NCBI RefSeq assembly: GCF_001425025.1
Contig: NZ_LMDE01000011.1
Location: 1-64,000, forward strand
Source: Nocardioides sp. Root122
Lineage (GTDB): Bacteria; Actinomycetota; Actinomycetes; Propionibacteriales; Nocardioidaceae
Direction: 5' to 3'
DNA length: 64,000 bases
In this document: positions 26,041 through 36,955 of the stretch, piece after piece
How the letters are laid out: every line of letters begins with the position of its first letter
Position numbering within the stretch: the first letter of the stretch is position 1
Notes under the pieces: generated by a model
The model's input: only the letters and a program-made list of their open reading frames with translations
Database searches by the model: none
What the model was told of the DNA's origin: nothing
Made by a program: the position numbers and the translations under genes

Positions 26041-26907
26041 TCAGCGCTTCCGCGAGCGCGCGGCCCGGGGAGCCGGCGTGTCGTGCCAGCAGTCCTGGGC
26101 GAAATCGGTCGCCGCCGCGGTGAGCCGCTCGGGGCGGAAGCGCCACTCCAGGATCGACGAGGCCCGCTCGATCCGGACGTGCGACAGCTCGGCCGCCAGC
26201 ATGTCGGCGTCGACGAAGGGGTGGATCGGGTCGATCGGGTGTCCGACCACCAGGGCGGGGGCCTGGATCTGCCGGCGCAGCCGCGACGACGGGGCGATGC
26301 GGCCGAAGATCACGCCGTGCAGCACCGCGGCGATCGAGTCGGCGCGGTGGTCGACGGTGTCGAGCCCGATGCCCGCCCAGAACGGCACGACGCCGCGGGG
26401 AACCGACCGGGCCAGCTTCTGCAGGGAGTTGGCGGTGAAGGGCAGGTAGCGCGCTGCGAGCATGACCGGGACGAACGCCAGGATGCCGGCCACCAGGGCG
26501 TTGTTGAGCACGGGCATCTCGACGATGAGCCCCTTGACCCGCTCCGGCGCGATGACCGCCACCTCGAGCGAGACGTTGGCCCCCAGCGACGTGCCGCCGA
26601 TGACCGCCTGCTCGGCGCCGAGGTGGTCGAGCAGCGCGACGACCTGCTCGCCGAAGGCGGTCATCGAGTAGACCAGTGGGTCGGCGGGCTGGTCGGAGCG
26701 GCCGTGCCCGAGCAGGTCGAGGGTGACGACGTGCAGGCCCTGCGCCGCCATCGCGCGCGCCAGCGGCTGCTGCATCCGGCGCGGCATGAGCAGGCCGTGC
26801 AGCAGCACCACCCACTGGTCGCCCGAGCCGTACTCGGTGTACTCGAGCCGGTCGCGGCCGCCGTCGGACTCGACGAAGAACTGTCCGATCCGCTCGCTCA
26901 CCAACAT
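26041..26907 (-). CDS. Alpha/beta-fold hydrolase
   Basis: 288-residue single-domain hydrolase. The oxyanion region WVVLLHGLLMPRRM, strand VVTLDLLGHGRSD, nucleophile elbow GGTSLGAN (Ser near residue 97) and a late Asp-containing PALVVGHPIDPIHPF with a final His region are consistent with the Ser-Asp-His triad. The substrate is unknown; the closest general class is esterase or epoxide-hydrolase-like. ATG 26907 has TACATT (26914-26919) six bases upstream, so it is likely leaderless. It lies 21 bp after apbE in the same direction, but its own promoter suggests independent expression. Confidence 0.85.
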   Translation of the reverse strand: MLVSERIGQFFVESDGGRDRLEYTEYGSGDQWVVLLHGLLMPRRMQQPLARAMAAQGLHVVTLDLLGHGRSDQPADPLVYSMTAFGEQVVALLDHLGAEQAVIGGTSLGANVSLEVAVIAPERVKGLIVEMPVLNNALVAGILAFVPVMLAARYLPFTANSLQKLARSVPRGVVPFWAGIGLDTVDHRADSIAAVLHGVIFGRIAPSSRLRRQIQAPALVVGHPIDPIHPFVDADMLAAELSHVRIERASSILEWRFRPERLTAAATDFAQDCWHDTPAPRAARSRKR

Positions 26908-26927
26908 GGAGGGAATGTAGCGCCCGT

Positions 26928-27707
26928 TCAGGCCGCCCGGCCGAACGTCTCGCAGCGCCCGTCGTCCCAGACCACGAGGCCGGTGCGTCCCGGCCGGGAG
27001 CTGAGCCAGGCCAAGGCGCCCGCGCCGAGGGCGTACGCCGCGGTGGCGTCGACGTCGGCCCAGGTGAGGTCGGCGCCGACGACGGTGACCTGCGCGACGC
27101 CCGTCGCGGTGCTGCCGGTCCGGGCGTCGACGATGTGCGCACCTCGGTGCACGGCACCGGAGGTGGCGATCGCGCCCTCGCGGACCGGGACCCGGGCCAC
27201 CACCCGGGTGGGGTCGTGCGGGTCCTCGATGCCGACCAGCCACGGGTCGCGGTGCGGGTCGGCGACGTGGCAGACCATGTCGCCGCCGGCCGACAGGCAC
27301 ACGTCGGTGTCCTCGAGCCGGAGCAGGCTGCGGGCCGCCCGCTCGACCGCCCATCCCTTCACCACCCCGCTCGGGTCCAGCGCGAGCCTGCCAGTCGCGT
27401 CCGGTCGGCGTACGTCGAAGGCGCCGCCGGACTGCACCCGCGCGACCTCGCCGATCGCGAGCACCTCGGCCACCTCCGGCGGGCACTCGGCCAGGCCGAT
27501 CTCTCCGCGGTCGAGCCGGCTCACGTGCGAGTCGGCGCGGTAGGTGGAGAACACCCGGTCGACGTCGCGCAGCGTGGCGACCGCCTCCAGCCAGGCGCGC
27601 TCCCCCGCAGCCGTCGTCGCGTGGCGGCCCCGGAGGGCCAGGCTGATCGGCATCCCCATCACGTGGGCCACCTGCCGCGTCGTGCGGGGCCGGGTAGCGG
27701 TGCTCAC
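26928..27707 (-). CDS. apbE: FAD:protein FMN transferase (ApbE family)
   Basis: 259-residue ApbE-type enzyme that uses FAD to attach FMN covalently to a threonine of a partner protein. Visible motifs: HVMGMPISL near the N terminus, DPSGVVKGWAVERA, SAGGDMVCHV, the ATSGAVHRGAHIVDARTG metal/FAD region and VVGADLTWADVDATAAYALG. No lipobox is seen, so it may act in the cytoplasm or be exported in another way. It overlaps the FMN-binding protein gene by four bases (GTGA), which marks that protein as its substrate. Confidence 0.9.
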   Translation of the reverse strand: MSTATRPRTTRQVAHVMGMPISLALRGRHATTAAGERAWLEAVATLRDVDRVFSTYRADSHVSRLDRGEIGLAECPPEVAEVLAIGEVARVQSGGAFDVRRPDATGRLALDPSGVVKGWAVERAARSLLRLEDTDVCLSAGGDMVCHVADPHRDPWLVGIEDPHDPTRVVARVPVREGAIATSGAVHRGAHIVDARTGSTATGVAQVTVVGADLTWADVDATAAYALGAGALAWLSSRPGRTGLVVWDDGRCETFGRAA

Positions 27708-28255
27708 AGCCCCGCCTGGTCGATCGCACTCTGCAGCGACTGGATGTAGCCGGTGCTGGTGAAGGTCGCGCCGCTCACCATGTCGATGGAGGCGCTCTGC
27801 GCCGACACCGTCTCGTCGGCGAGGACCGGCAGCGCGTAGTTGCTGATCTGCGAGCTCTGCGGGTCGCCCGACGGGTACTGCAGGATCGAGGCGCTGGTGA
27901 CCTTGCCGCCGCTGACGGCAAGCTGGACCTGCACCGGGCCGTACCGGGTCTGCACGAGGCTGCCGGTGACCTGGGTGGCCGAGGAGCTGGACCCGGAGGA
28001 GCCGGAGGAGCCCGAGGAGCCCGACCCGGACGAGCCCGAGGAGCCGGACGACCCCGCCCCCGAGGAGGAGCCGGACCCACCGGTCCCACCCGAGGTGGTC
28101 GTGCCCGACCCGGATCCCGAGCCCGCGACGGAGCCCGAGGAGATCACGGTGTCGGCGACCTGTCCGGCGACGGTGGAGGAGGTGGAGGTGTGGTAGCCGA
28201 GGAGGAGGACCAGCATGGCGACGGTGGTCGAGGCCCAGGTGATGATGCGTCGCAT
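27704..28255 (-). CDS. Exported FMN-binding domain protein with Gly/Ser linker
   Basis: 183 residues: an N-terminal uncleaved or signal helix (RRIITWASTTVAMLVLLLGYH), then about 55 residues of almost pure Gly/Ser with a few Thr, then an FMN_bind domain (about 100-183). Its SGATFTSTGY segment near the C terminus contains the flavinylation threonine recognised by ApbE. The linker suggests a mobile flavin arm reaching outward from the membrane. ATG 28255 is six bases after the reductase gene. Together the three genes make an extracytoplasmic electron-transfer unit; the final acceptor is unknown. Confidence 0.88.
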   Translation of the reverse strand: MRRIITWASTTVAMLVLLLGYHTSTSSTVAGQVADTVISSGSVAGSGSGSGTTTSGGTGGSGSSSGAGSSGSSGSSGSGSSGSSGSSGSSSSATQVTGSLVQTRYGPVQVQLAVSGGKVTSASILQYPSGDPQSSQISNYALPVLADETVSAQSASIDMVSGATFTSTGYIQSLQSAIDQAGL

Positions 28256-28260
28256 CCCGC

Positions 28261-29664
28261 TCACCACCCGAAGCTCTCGACGTGGATGCGCCGGGCGGGG
28301 ACGCCCAGGGCCAGGCAACTGCGGCGGACCGCGTCGGCCCACGGCGCCGGGCCGCAGACCCACACGTCGCGCTCGGCGAGGTCGGGGACCCAGCCGTGCA
28401 GGAGCGTCGTGTCGTCGACGAGCGGGGCGTCGCCCAGCCAGGAGTCGGGGTGCCGGCGGCGGCCCGGGAGGTCGACGACCTGCAGGCCGCGGACCGAGGC
28501 GAGGTGCGCGAGCTCGCCGGCGAAGAGCGGCTCGCTGGTCCAGCGGTGCAGCAGGACCGCCTCTCCCGGGGCGTACTCCAGGCCCTCGGCCAGCGAGCGC
28601 AGCGGGGTGATGCCGACGCCGGCGCCGATCAGCGCGACCTTGCGCTGGGTGCGGACCCGCGGGGTGAGCCTGCCATACGGTCCCTCGACGGCGACCCGGC
28701 TGCCCGGGGTGAGCCGGGAGGCCGCGCTGCTGCCGTCGCCGGCGTGCTTGATGGTGACCCGCAGGTGCCGTCCGTCGGGCGCCGAGGAGATCGAGTACGG
28801 GTTGGCGCGGGTCCAGCCCTCGCGGTCCAGGAAGCGCCAGTTGAAGTACTGGCCCGGCGCGACCCGCATCCGGTGGAGGTGGCGGCCGGTCAGGTGGACC
28901 GTGACCACGTCGTGCGACTCGTGGACGACCCCGGCGACCACCAGCTCGTGGCGCAGGGTGCGGACCAGCGGCAGCAGCACCCGCCACACGACCACGGCCG
29001 CGGCGGTGGTCCCCCATGCGGACCACCAGAACAGGGTGCGGCCGGGCGACGACGTGAAGCTCGCGCCGGTCCAGAGCTGGTGCGGGAGCGCCAGCCCGAC
29101 GCCGAGGTAGGCGTAGAGGTGCATCAGGTGCCACGACTCGTACCGCAGGCGGCGCCGTGCCGCCCGGAGGCTGGTCACCACGACCATCACCAGCGCGGCG
29201 GTGCCGGCGGCCGCGAGCAGCATGCCGGGGCTGTCGAGCACCAGCTGCCACAGCATCGCGGGCGTCTGGAGCAGCTGCCCGGCCGCGTAGCCCCAGGTGA
29301 TGAGCACGATGTGGGCCAGCATCAGGGTGAAGGACGAGAAGCCGATCCAGCGGTGCAGGTGCACCAGCCGGTCCTGGCCCCACGACTTCTCCAGCAGCGG
29401 CAGCCGCGCCATCAGCAGCACCTGCACCAGCAGGAGCACCGAGGCGACGAGGCCGGTCCACTGCCCCACGGAGGTGAGGGAGGTGGCCCAGCTCACCAGC
29501 GCCCGGACGCCGCCGTCGGCGGCCCACCAGGTGCTGACGAGGGCCAGTGCGCCTCCGAGGGCCACCGTGGACACGGTCCGCACCAGCTGGTCGGCGTGTG
29601 CCCGGGAGGTGGTGGCCCGCGGAGGGACCGGGTGCGGAGCCCGGGAGGCCTCGATCACTGTCAT
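28261..29664 (-). CDS. Ferric-reductase-like membrane flavohemoprotein
   Basis: 467 residues. The first 220 form about six membrane helices with heme-type histidines in HLHRWIGFSSFTLMLAHIVL and WHLMHLYAYLGVGLALPHQL. The second half is a ferredoxin-reductase module: FAD site RANPYSISSAP, NAD(P)H site GAGVGITPL and a closing VCGPAPWADAV. It should pass electrons from cytoplasmic NAD(P)H across the membrane to the FMN protein encoded next. ATG 29664 is listed, but TAGAGG (29666-29671) seven bases before an in-frame GTG (29658) suggests a leaderless start there. A direct-repeat operator lies upstream. Confidence 0.88.
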   Translation of the reverse strand: MTVIEASRAPHPVPPRATTSRAHADQLVRTVSTVALGGALALVSTWWAADGGVRALVSWATSLTSVGQWTGLVASVLLLVQVLLMARLPLLEKSWGQDRLVHLHRWIGFSSFTLMLAHIVLITWGYAAGQLLQTPAMLWQLVLDSPGMLLAAAGTAALVMVVVTSLRAARRRLRYESWHLMHLYAYLGVGLALPHQLWTGASFTSSPGRTLFWWSAWGTTAAAVVVWRVLLPLVRTLRHELVVAGVVHESHDVVTVHLTGRHLHRMRVAPGQYFNWRFLDREGWTRANPYSISSAPDGRHLRVTIKHAGDGSSAASRLTPGSRVAVEGPYGRLTPRVRTQRKVALIGAGVGITPLRSLAEGLEYAPGEAVLLHRWTSEPLFAGELAHLASVRGLQVVDLPGRRRHPDSWLGDAPLVDDTTLLHGWVPDLAERDVWVCGPAPWADAVRRSCLALGVPARRIHVESFGW

Positions 29665-29682
29665 GCCTCTACGTTCGGCACC

Positions 29683-29702
29683 CTTGCTGTGCGCTTGCTG
29701 TG
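29683..29702 (-). promoter_or_regulatory. Tandem direct repeat upstream of the reductase cassette
   Basis: CTTGCTGTG occurs at 29683-29691 and again at 29694-29702, an 11-bp period typical of OmpR/PhoB-family response-regulator sites. On the minus strand it lies just upstream of the likely -10 (TAGAGG) of the ferric-reductase operon, where an activator would replace a weak -35. No regulator gene is adjacent. Confidence 0.5.
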
Positions 29703-29743
29703 AGGGAGGCCTGAGAAGGGTACGAAAGCGGCCCGGCCGCTCG

Positions 29744-32418
<2,675 letters not shown>

Positions 32419-32453
32419 GACCCTCGACGGTACTCGCCTCGTAGGCTCTCGTC

Positions 32454-32942
32454 ATGCCCCGTCTGCTGGTGGTCCACCACTCCCCCACACCGTCGGTCCG
32501 GTCGCTGACCGAGGCCGTCGTCGCCGGGGCCTCGGACGAGGCGATCGAGGGCGTCGAGGTGGTCGTCCGCCCGGCACTCGATGCGCGGGCGGGGGACGTG
32601 CTCGGCGCTGACGGCTACCTGCTCGGCACCCCCGCCAACTTCGGCTACATGAGCGGCGCGCTCAAGCACTTCTTCGACACCATCTTCCTCGAGGCGGGCG
32701 GCGCCCTCACCGACGACGGGTCCGCCGCGTCGGCCGACGGCGGGAAACGGCCGTTCGGTCTCTACGTCCACGGCCGCTACGACACGACGGGCGCCGTGCG
32801 CTCGGTGCAGTCGATCGTCGGCGCCCTGCCCTGGCGCCAGGCCGCCCCCGTCCTGGAGGTGCTGGGTGACGTCGGCACGACGGAGCAGGAGTCGGCGTAC
32901 GAGCTGGGCGGGACGCTCGCGGCCCTGCTGATGGAGGGATGA
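32454..32942 (+). CDS. Flavodoxin-fold NAD(P)H-dependent oxidoreductase
   Basis: 162-residue flavodoxin-like protein: LLVVHHSPTPSVRSLTEAVV is the FMN phosphate loop, GYLLGTPANFGYMSGALKHFFDTIFLEAGG the second FMN contact, and GLYVHGRYDTTGAVRSVQSIV the third. It is probably a small FMN-dependent reductase in the cytoplasm. TAGGCT (32442-32447) ends six bases before ATG, a leaderless arrangement. Its stop codon overlaps the next frame. Confidence 0.85.
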   Translation: MPRLLVVHHSPTPSVRSLTEAVVAGASDEAIEGVEVVVRPALDARAGDVLGADGYLLGTPANFGYMSGALKHFFDTIFLEAGGALTDDGSAASADGGKRPFGLYVHGRYDTTGAVRSVQSIVGALPWRQAAPVLEVLGDVGTTEQESAYELGGTLAALLMEG

Positions 32943-32944
32943 GC

Positions 32945-33766
32945 ATGCTGCGCACGCTCGCCGCCGCCCTCGGCCTGGTCCTCGCGCTGTCCGGGTGCAC
33001 GTCCGACAGCGCCGAGCCCGACGCCGACCCGTCGCCGGCCGCCTCACCGTCCTCGTCCCCGGCCGAGACCACGCCGCCCGACCCCGGCCCGCGGCCCAAG
33101 GTCGGCGAGTGCCACGACCTGACGTTCCGCCAGGCCGTGTCGGTGGTCGGGCGCACCGAGCCGGTCCCCTGCCGCAGGGGTCACACGGCCGAGACGTTCC
33201 TCGTCGGTCGCCTCGAGCTGGCCACCAAGGCCGGACGGGCGCGGCGGGTCGACTCGCGCGCTGCCCAGCGACAGGCCCGCGAGGCCTGCACCTCACGGCT
33301 CCCCCGCCACCTCGGGCGCAGCCCGCGCGAGCTGCGGCTCAGCATGGCGCAGGCCGTCTGGTTCACCCCGAGCCCGCATCGGGCCGAGGCCGGGGCCGAC
33401 TGGTTCCGGTGCGACGTCGTCGTGGTCGCGTCGGAGAAGAAGCTGCTGCGCCTCCCGCGCCGTACCCAGGGCTGGGGCGGCGCACCCGCCGTCGCGATGT
33501 GCGGGACCGCAGCGCCCGGCACCCGCGCCTTCCGGCGCGTCACCTGCAGCGCGAAGCACGCCTGGGTCGCGGTGGCGACCGTCGACATCCCCGGCCGCAA
33601 GCTCCCCCCGCGCGGGGAGATCGCCGACCGCATGGACGCACCGTGCCGTGACGCGGCGCGCTCGCGGGCCGGCGACCCGCTCGACTTCAGCTGGTCGCAG
33701 GAGATCCCGACCGCCGAGCAGTGGGCCGCCGGACGCCACTACGGGATCTGCTGGGTCCCGGCCTAG
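32945..33766 (+). CDS. Septum-formation-family lipoprotein
   Basis: 273 residues. LRTLAAALGLVLALSGC gives a lipoprotein signal (lipobox LSGC). A Pro/Ser-rich spacer (SPAASPSSSPAETTPP) leads to a domain with paired cysteines (VGECHDL, VPCRRGHTAETF, CTSRLP, FRCDVVV, MCGTA, VTCSAKHAWVAV, PCRDAA, GICWV), like the actinobacterial septum-formation domain (PF13845). ATG 32945 is selected because GGAGGG (32933-32938) is six bases upstream; an ATG at 32939 would overlap it. The cysteines suggest disulfides outside the cell. Confidence 0.78.
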   Translation: MLRTLAAALGLVLALSGCTSDSAEPDADPSPAASPSSSPAETTPPDPGPRPKVGECHDLTFRQAVSVVGRTEPVPCRRGHTAETFLVGRLELATKAGRARRVDSRAAQRQAREACTSRLPRHLGRSPRELRLSMAQAVWFTPSPHRAEAGADWFRCDVVVVASEKKLLRLPRRTQGWGGAPAVAMCGTAAPGTRAFRRVTCSAKHAWVAVATVDIPGRKLPPRGEIADRMDAPCRDAARSRAGDPLDFSWSQEIPTAEQWAAGRHYGICWVPA

Positions 33767-33775
33767 CTCAGCGGG

Positions 33776-34861
33776 TCAGAAGCCGAGCTTGCGGAGCTGG
33801 CGCGGGTCGCGCTGCCAGTCCTTGGCGATCTTGACCTGGAGGTCGAGGTAGACCGGCGTGCCGAGGAGCGCCTCGATCTGCTTGCGCGCCGCAGTGCCGA
33901 CCGACCGCAGGCGGGAGCCCTTGTGGCCGATCATGATGCCCTTCTGGGAGTCGCGCTCGACGTAGAGGTTGGCCACGATGTCGAGGAGCGGCTTGTCGTC
34001 GGGACGGCCCTCGCGCAGGCCCATCTCCTCGACCACCACGGCGATGGAGTGGGGCAGCTCGTCGCGCACGCCCTCCAGCGCCGCCTCACGGATCAGGTCG
34101 GCGGCCAGCGCCTCCTCGGGGGCATCAGTGAGGTCGCCGTCGGGGTAGAGCGGCGGCCCCTCGGGCATCAGCCCCACGAGCAGGTCGGCGAGCAGGTCGA
34201 CCTGGTCGCCGGCGACCGCCGAGACGGGCACGACCTCGGCCCACTCCGTCGAGGTCTCCTCGCCCAGCGCGGCGATGTCCATCAGGTGGTTGGCCAGCTG
34301 CTCGGGGGTGACCAGGTCGGTCTTCGTCGCCACGGCGATCCGGGTCGTACGCCGCACCTTGGCCAGCTCGGTGACCAGGAACCGGTCACCGGGTCCGATC
34401 TTCTCGTTGGCGGGGAAGCAGACCGCGACCACGTCGACCTCGGCCCACGTCGTGCGCACCAGGTCGTTGAGCCGCTCGCCGAGCAGCGTGCGCGGCCGGT
34501 GGAGGCCCGGGGTGTCGACGAGGATCAGCTGCGCGTCGGGGCGGTGCACGATGCCGCGCACCACGTTGCGGGTGGTCTGCGGCTTGGACGAGGTGATGAC
34601 GATCTTCTGGCCGACCAGGGCGTTGGTGAGCGTCGACTTGCCCGCGTTGGGCCGCCCCACGAAGGAGGCGAAGCCGCTCCGGAAGCCCTCGGGAGCCTGG
34701 TAGAACGCGCCGGCCGGGGCGACGCCCGAGAGGTCGAAGTCGTCGTCCAGCTCGTCGTCGTCCAGCTCGTCGTCGTCCAGCTCGTCGTCGTCGAGCTCGT
34801 CGTCCGGTGCCTGCGTGGGCTCCTGGTCCTCGTCGTGCCGGTGGTCGTGCTCGTCAGCCAT
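33776..34861 (-). CDS. era: GTPase Era with acidic N-terminal repeat
   Basis: 361-residue ribosome-assembly GTPase. G1 is GRPNAGKST, G3 DTPGLHRP, G4 TKTD, G5 SAVAG, and the C-terminal KH domain includes IMIGHKGSRLRSVGTAARKQIEALLG. Unlike typical Era (about 300 residues) it has a 60-residue N-terminal extension rich in His and Asp/Glu with four DDELD repeats and a final DDFD. ATG 34861 follows AGGAGG; the longer frame is Arg-rich noise. It overlaps the upstream reductase gene by eight bases. The extension is disordered and may vary in repeat number between strains. Confidence 0.94.
   Translation of the reverse strand: MADEHDHRHDEDQEPTQAPDDELDDDELDDDELDDDELDDDFDLSGVAPAGAFYQAPEGFRSGFASFVGRPNAGKSTLTNALVGQKIVITSSKPQTTRNVVRGIVHRPDAQLILVDTPGLHRPRTLLGERLNDLVRTTWAEVDVVAVCFPANEKIGPGDRFLVTELAKVRRTTRIAVATKTDLVTPEQLANHLMDIAALGEETSTEWAEVVPVSAVAGDQVDLLADLLVGLMPEGPPLYPDGDLTDAPEEALAADLIREAALEGVRDELPHSIAVVVEEMGLREGRPDDKPLLDIVANLYVERDSQKGIMIGHKGSRLRSVGTAARKQIEALLGTPVYLDLQVKIAKDWQRDPRQLRKLGF
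34738..34803. repeat. 15-bp tandem repeat within era
   Basis: CTCGTCGTCGTCCAG repeats about four times, with small differences in the last copy, encoding DDELD units of the Era N-terminal extension. Being a multiple of three, the array could change length without frameshift. Confidence 0.8.
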
Positions 34862-35630
34862 CGCTCGCCTCCTGCGCCGCGTCGTACTCCGCCCAGATCT
34901 GCTCGTCACTCTTCCCTGCCGCCTTGCCGGCGCGCCAGACCGGGCCCGGATCGACCGCACGCGGCTGCCGGGCGGCGGTGGCGCGCCAGTAGCCCATCAC
35001 GTCGTAGTGGCTGGTGGGCAGCTTGACCTCGCGCATCAGGTGCTTGCGGATCGCGCGCATCTGCGCGGACTCGCCGGCCATCCAGAAGTAGCCCTCCCCG
35101 TCCGGCCAGTCGATGCCCTCGACGACCCGGGCGAGGGCGCTCTGGCCGGCTGCCGGGGGCTGGAGCCAGGTGACGTCGGCGCTGTCGGGGAGGTAGCCGG
35201 ACAGGTCGTCGGGCACCTCCGCGACGACGTACGTCGCCAGCTCGGGGTGGGTCTCGACGATGCGGGCGATCGCCGGCATCGCCGTGAGGTCGCCGACCAG
35301 CAGCAGCCAGCCCGCGCCGGGCGGGGGGTCGAACGAGGCCTTGGGCTCGGTGATCGTCACCGTGTCGCCGACGCAGTCGCGCATCGCCCACTCGGTGACC
35401 AGCCCGACGTCGTGCACGACCACGTCGAGGGTGAGCTCGCCGGGACCGTGCGAGCGCACGGTGTAGTAGCGGCTCTGGAACTGACCGGGCACCACCAGGC
35501 CGACCCACTCGTCGGGGACGCCGGTGCTCTCGAACCCCTCGACCCCGTCCAGCACGAGTCGCACGAGGTGGTCGGTCAGCGGCTCACGTCGCGCGACGCG
35601 TGCCTCGAACTGCGCTGACCGGGTGCTCAC
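34854..35630 (-). CDS. Siderophore-interacting FAD/NAD(P)H reductase
   Basis: 258-residue SIP-family flavin reductase that releases iron from ferric siderophores. The FAD-binding barrel has RYYTVRS, and LTLDVVVHDVGLVTEWAMRDCVGDTVTI is the usual family block. The C-terminal NAD(P)H part has WLLLVGDLTAMPAIARI, FWMAGESAQMRAIRKHLMRE and YDVMGYWRAT. GTG 35630 has TAGCCT (35637-35642) six bases upstream, a leaderless pattern. Coupled with era by an eight-base overlap, which is unusual, as era is normally a housekeeping neighbour of cdd and recO. Confidence 0.92.
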   Translation of the reverse strand: MSTRSAQFEARVARREPLTDHLVRLVLDGVEGFESTGVPDEWVGLVVPGQFQSRYYTVRSHGPGELTLDVVVHDVGLVTEWAMRDCVGDTVTITEPKASFDPPPGAGWLLLVGDLTAMPAIARIVETHPELATYVVAEVPDDLSGYLPDSADVTWLQPPAAGQSALARVVEGIDWPDGEGYFWMAGESAQMRAIRKHLMREVKLPTSHYDVMGYWRATAARQPRAVDPGPVWRAGKAAGKSDEQIWAEYDAAQEASDG

Positions 35631-35650
35631 GGGGTCAGGCTATCGATCAC

Positions 35651-36955
35651 TCACCAGTCGGGTCGCATCGGGAAATCGGAGCGCCCGTCGGCGTGGTTGC
35701 GCGTGGCCAGGACGTGGTGCAGCTCGACCTCGTCGCGCTCGAAGCCGATGCGCGAGCCGGCGATGTAGAGGCCCCACACGCGCGCGGTGCCCTCCCCCAC
35801 CTCGGCGACGCACTCGTCCCAGTTGTCGACGAGGTTGCGGTTCCAGTCGCGCAGCGTGGAGGCGTAGTGCATCCGGATGTTCTCGCTGTGCTGCACCTCC
35901 AGCCCGACGTCCTGCGCGGCGGTGATGATCGTGCCCGAGCCGATCAGCTCACCGTCGGGGAACACGTAGCGGTCGATGAAGGCGCCCGTCTCCTGGCGAC
36001 GGTTGTGCGGGCGGGTGATGCAGTGGTTGAGCAGCCGCCCGCCGGGCTTGAGCCGGTCGCGCAGCTGGGCGAAGTACGACGGGTAGTTGCGCACGCCGAT
36101 GTGCTCGGTGAGGCCGATCGAGCTCACCGCGTCGAACCCGTTCTCGACCACGTCGCGGTAGTCGAGGTGACGCACCTCAGCCAGGTCGCCGAGCCCTTCG
36201 CGGTCGATCGCCTCCTTGGCCCACTGCGCCTGCTCGAGCGAGAGCGTCACGCCGAGTGCCTTGACGCCGTACTCGCGGGCGGCGTGCCGGACCATGGTCC
36301 CCCAGCCGCAGCCGACGTCGAGGAGCCGCTGGCCCGGCTGGAGGGCGAGCTTGCGGCAGACGAGGTCGAACTTCGCCGCCTGCGCCTCCTCGAGCGTGGC
36401 GTCGGGCGTCTCGTAGAGCGCGCAGGTGTAGGCCATCGACGGGCCGAGCACGAGCTCGTAGAACCGGTTGGAGACGTCGTAGTGGTGGGAGATCACGTCG
36501 GCGTCGCGCGTCATCGAGTGCCGCAGCCCCTCGACGGCACGGCGCCAGCGCGGCAGGTGCTCCTGCGGCGGCGGGGCCGGCGGGCGCAGGTGGTGCAGGC
36601 CGAGGCTGCGGGCGATGTTGACGGCCTCGCTCGGCGACGGCAGGCGGAACTTGGTGTGGTCCTTGAGCAGCGCCATCGCGTCGTAGGGGTCGCCGGGGTG
36701 CACGCCGGAGAAGTCGAGGTCGCCGCTGACGTAGGCGCGCGCCATGCCGAGGTCGCCGGGTGCGGTCATCAGGTAGGCCAGGCCGCGCTCGGTGCGCAGG
36801 TCGAGGCCGAACGGCGCGTCGACCGGGCCGGCGCTGCTGCCGTCGTACGCCGTGAAGCGCACGGGCAGCCCTCCTCGCACCAGCCGGTCCATCGCGTCGC
36901 CGATGGACATCCGCGCAGGGGCAGCAGCCCGGTTCGGGCCGGAGAGGAGACTCAT
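35651..36955 (-). CDS. bfaB: Fatty acid 10-methylation methyltransferase (BfaB/TmsB, cyclopropane-synthase type)
   Basis: 434-residue SAM-dependent methyltransferase of the cyclopropane-fatty-acid-synthase family. HHYDVSNRFYELVLGPSMAYTCALYE, the SAM loop LLDVGCGWGTMVRHAA and GVTLSLEQAQWA are diagnostic; later VSSIGLTEHIG and HCITRPHNRR complete the active site. In mycobacteria and related actinomycetes such an enzyme paired with an FAD oxidoreductase turns oleoyl lipids into 10-methylene and then 10-methyl (tuberculostearoyl) lipids. The four-base overlap (ATGA) with the FAD gene supports that role here over simple cyclopropanation. It acts on phospholipid chains at the membrane. Confidence 0.82.
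   Translation of the reverse strand: MSLLSGPNRAAAPARMSIGDAMDRLVRGGLPVRFTAYDGSSAGPVDAPFGLDLRTERGLAYLMTAPGDLGMARAYVSGDLDFSGVHPGDPYDAMALLKDHTKFRLPSPSEAVNIARSLGLHHLRPPAPPPQEHLPRWRRAVEGLRHSMTRDADVISHHYDVSNRFYELVLGPSMAYTCALYETPDATLEEAQAAKFDLVCRKLALQPGQRLLDVGCGWGTMVRHAAREYGVKALGVTLSLEQAQWAKEAIDREGLGDLAEVRHLDYRDVVENGFDAVSSIGLTEHIGVRNYPSYFAQLRDRLKPGGRLLNHCITRPHNRRQETGAFIDRYVFPDGELIGSGTIITAAQDVGLEVQHSENIRMHYASTLRDWNRNLVDNWDECVAEVGEGTARVWGLYIAGSRIGFERDEVELHHVLATRNHADGRSDFPMRPDW

Noticed and set aside
29727..29741. AGCGGCCCGGCCGCT palindrome at the end of leuA as a terminator.
   Set aside because: The loop would be one base (or three with a shortened 6-bp stem), too tight and weak to call a terminator.
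34738..34803. Short spaced repeats that could suggest a CRISPR array.
   Set aside because: The 15-bp units are contiguous, in frame and encode the DDELD tail of Era; there are no spacers or cas genes.
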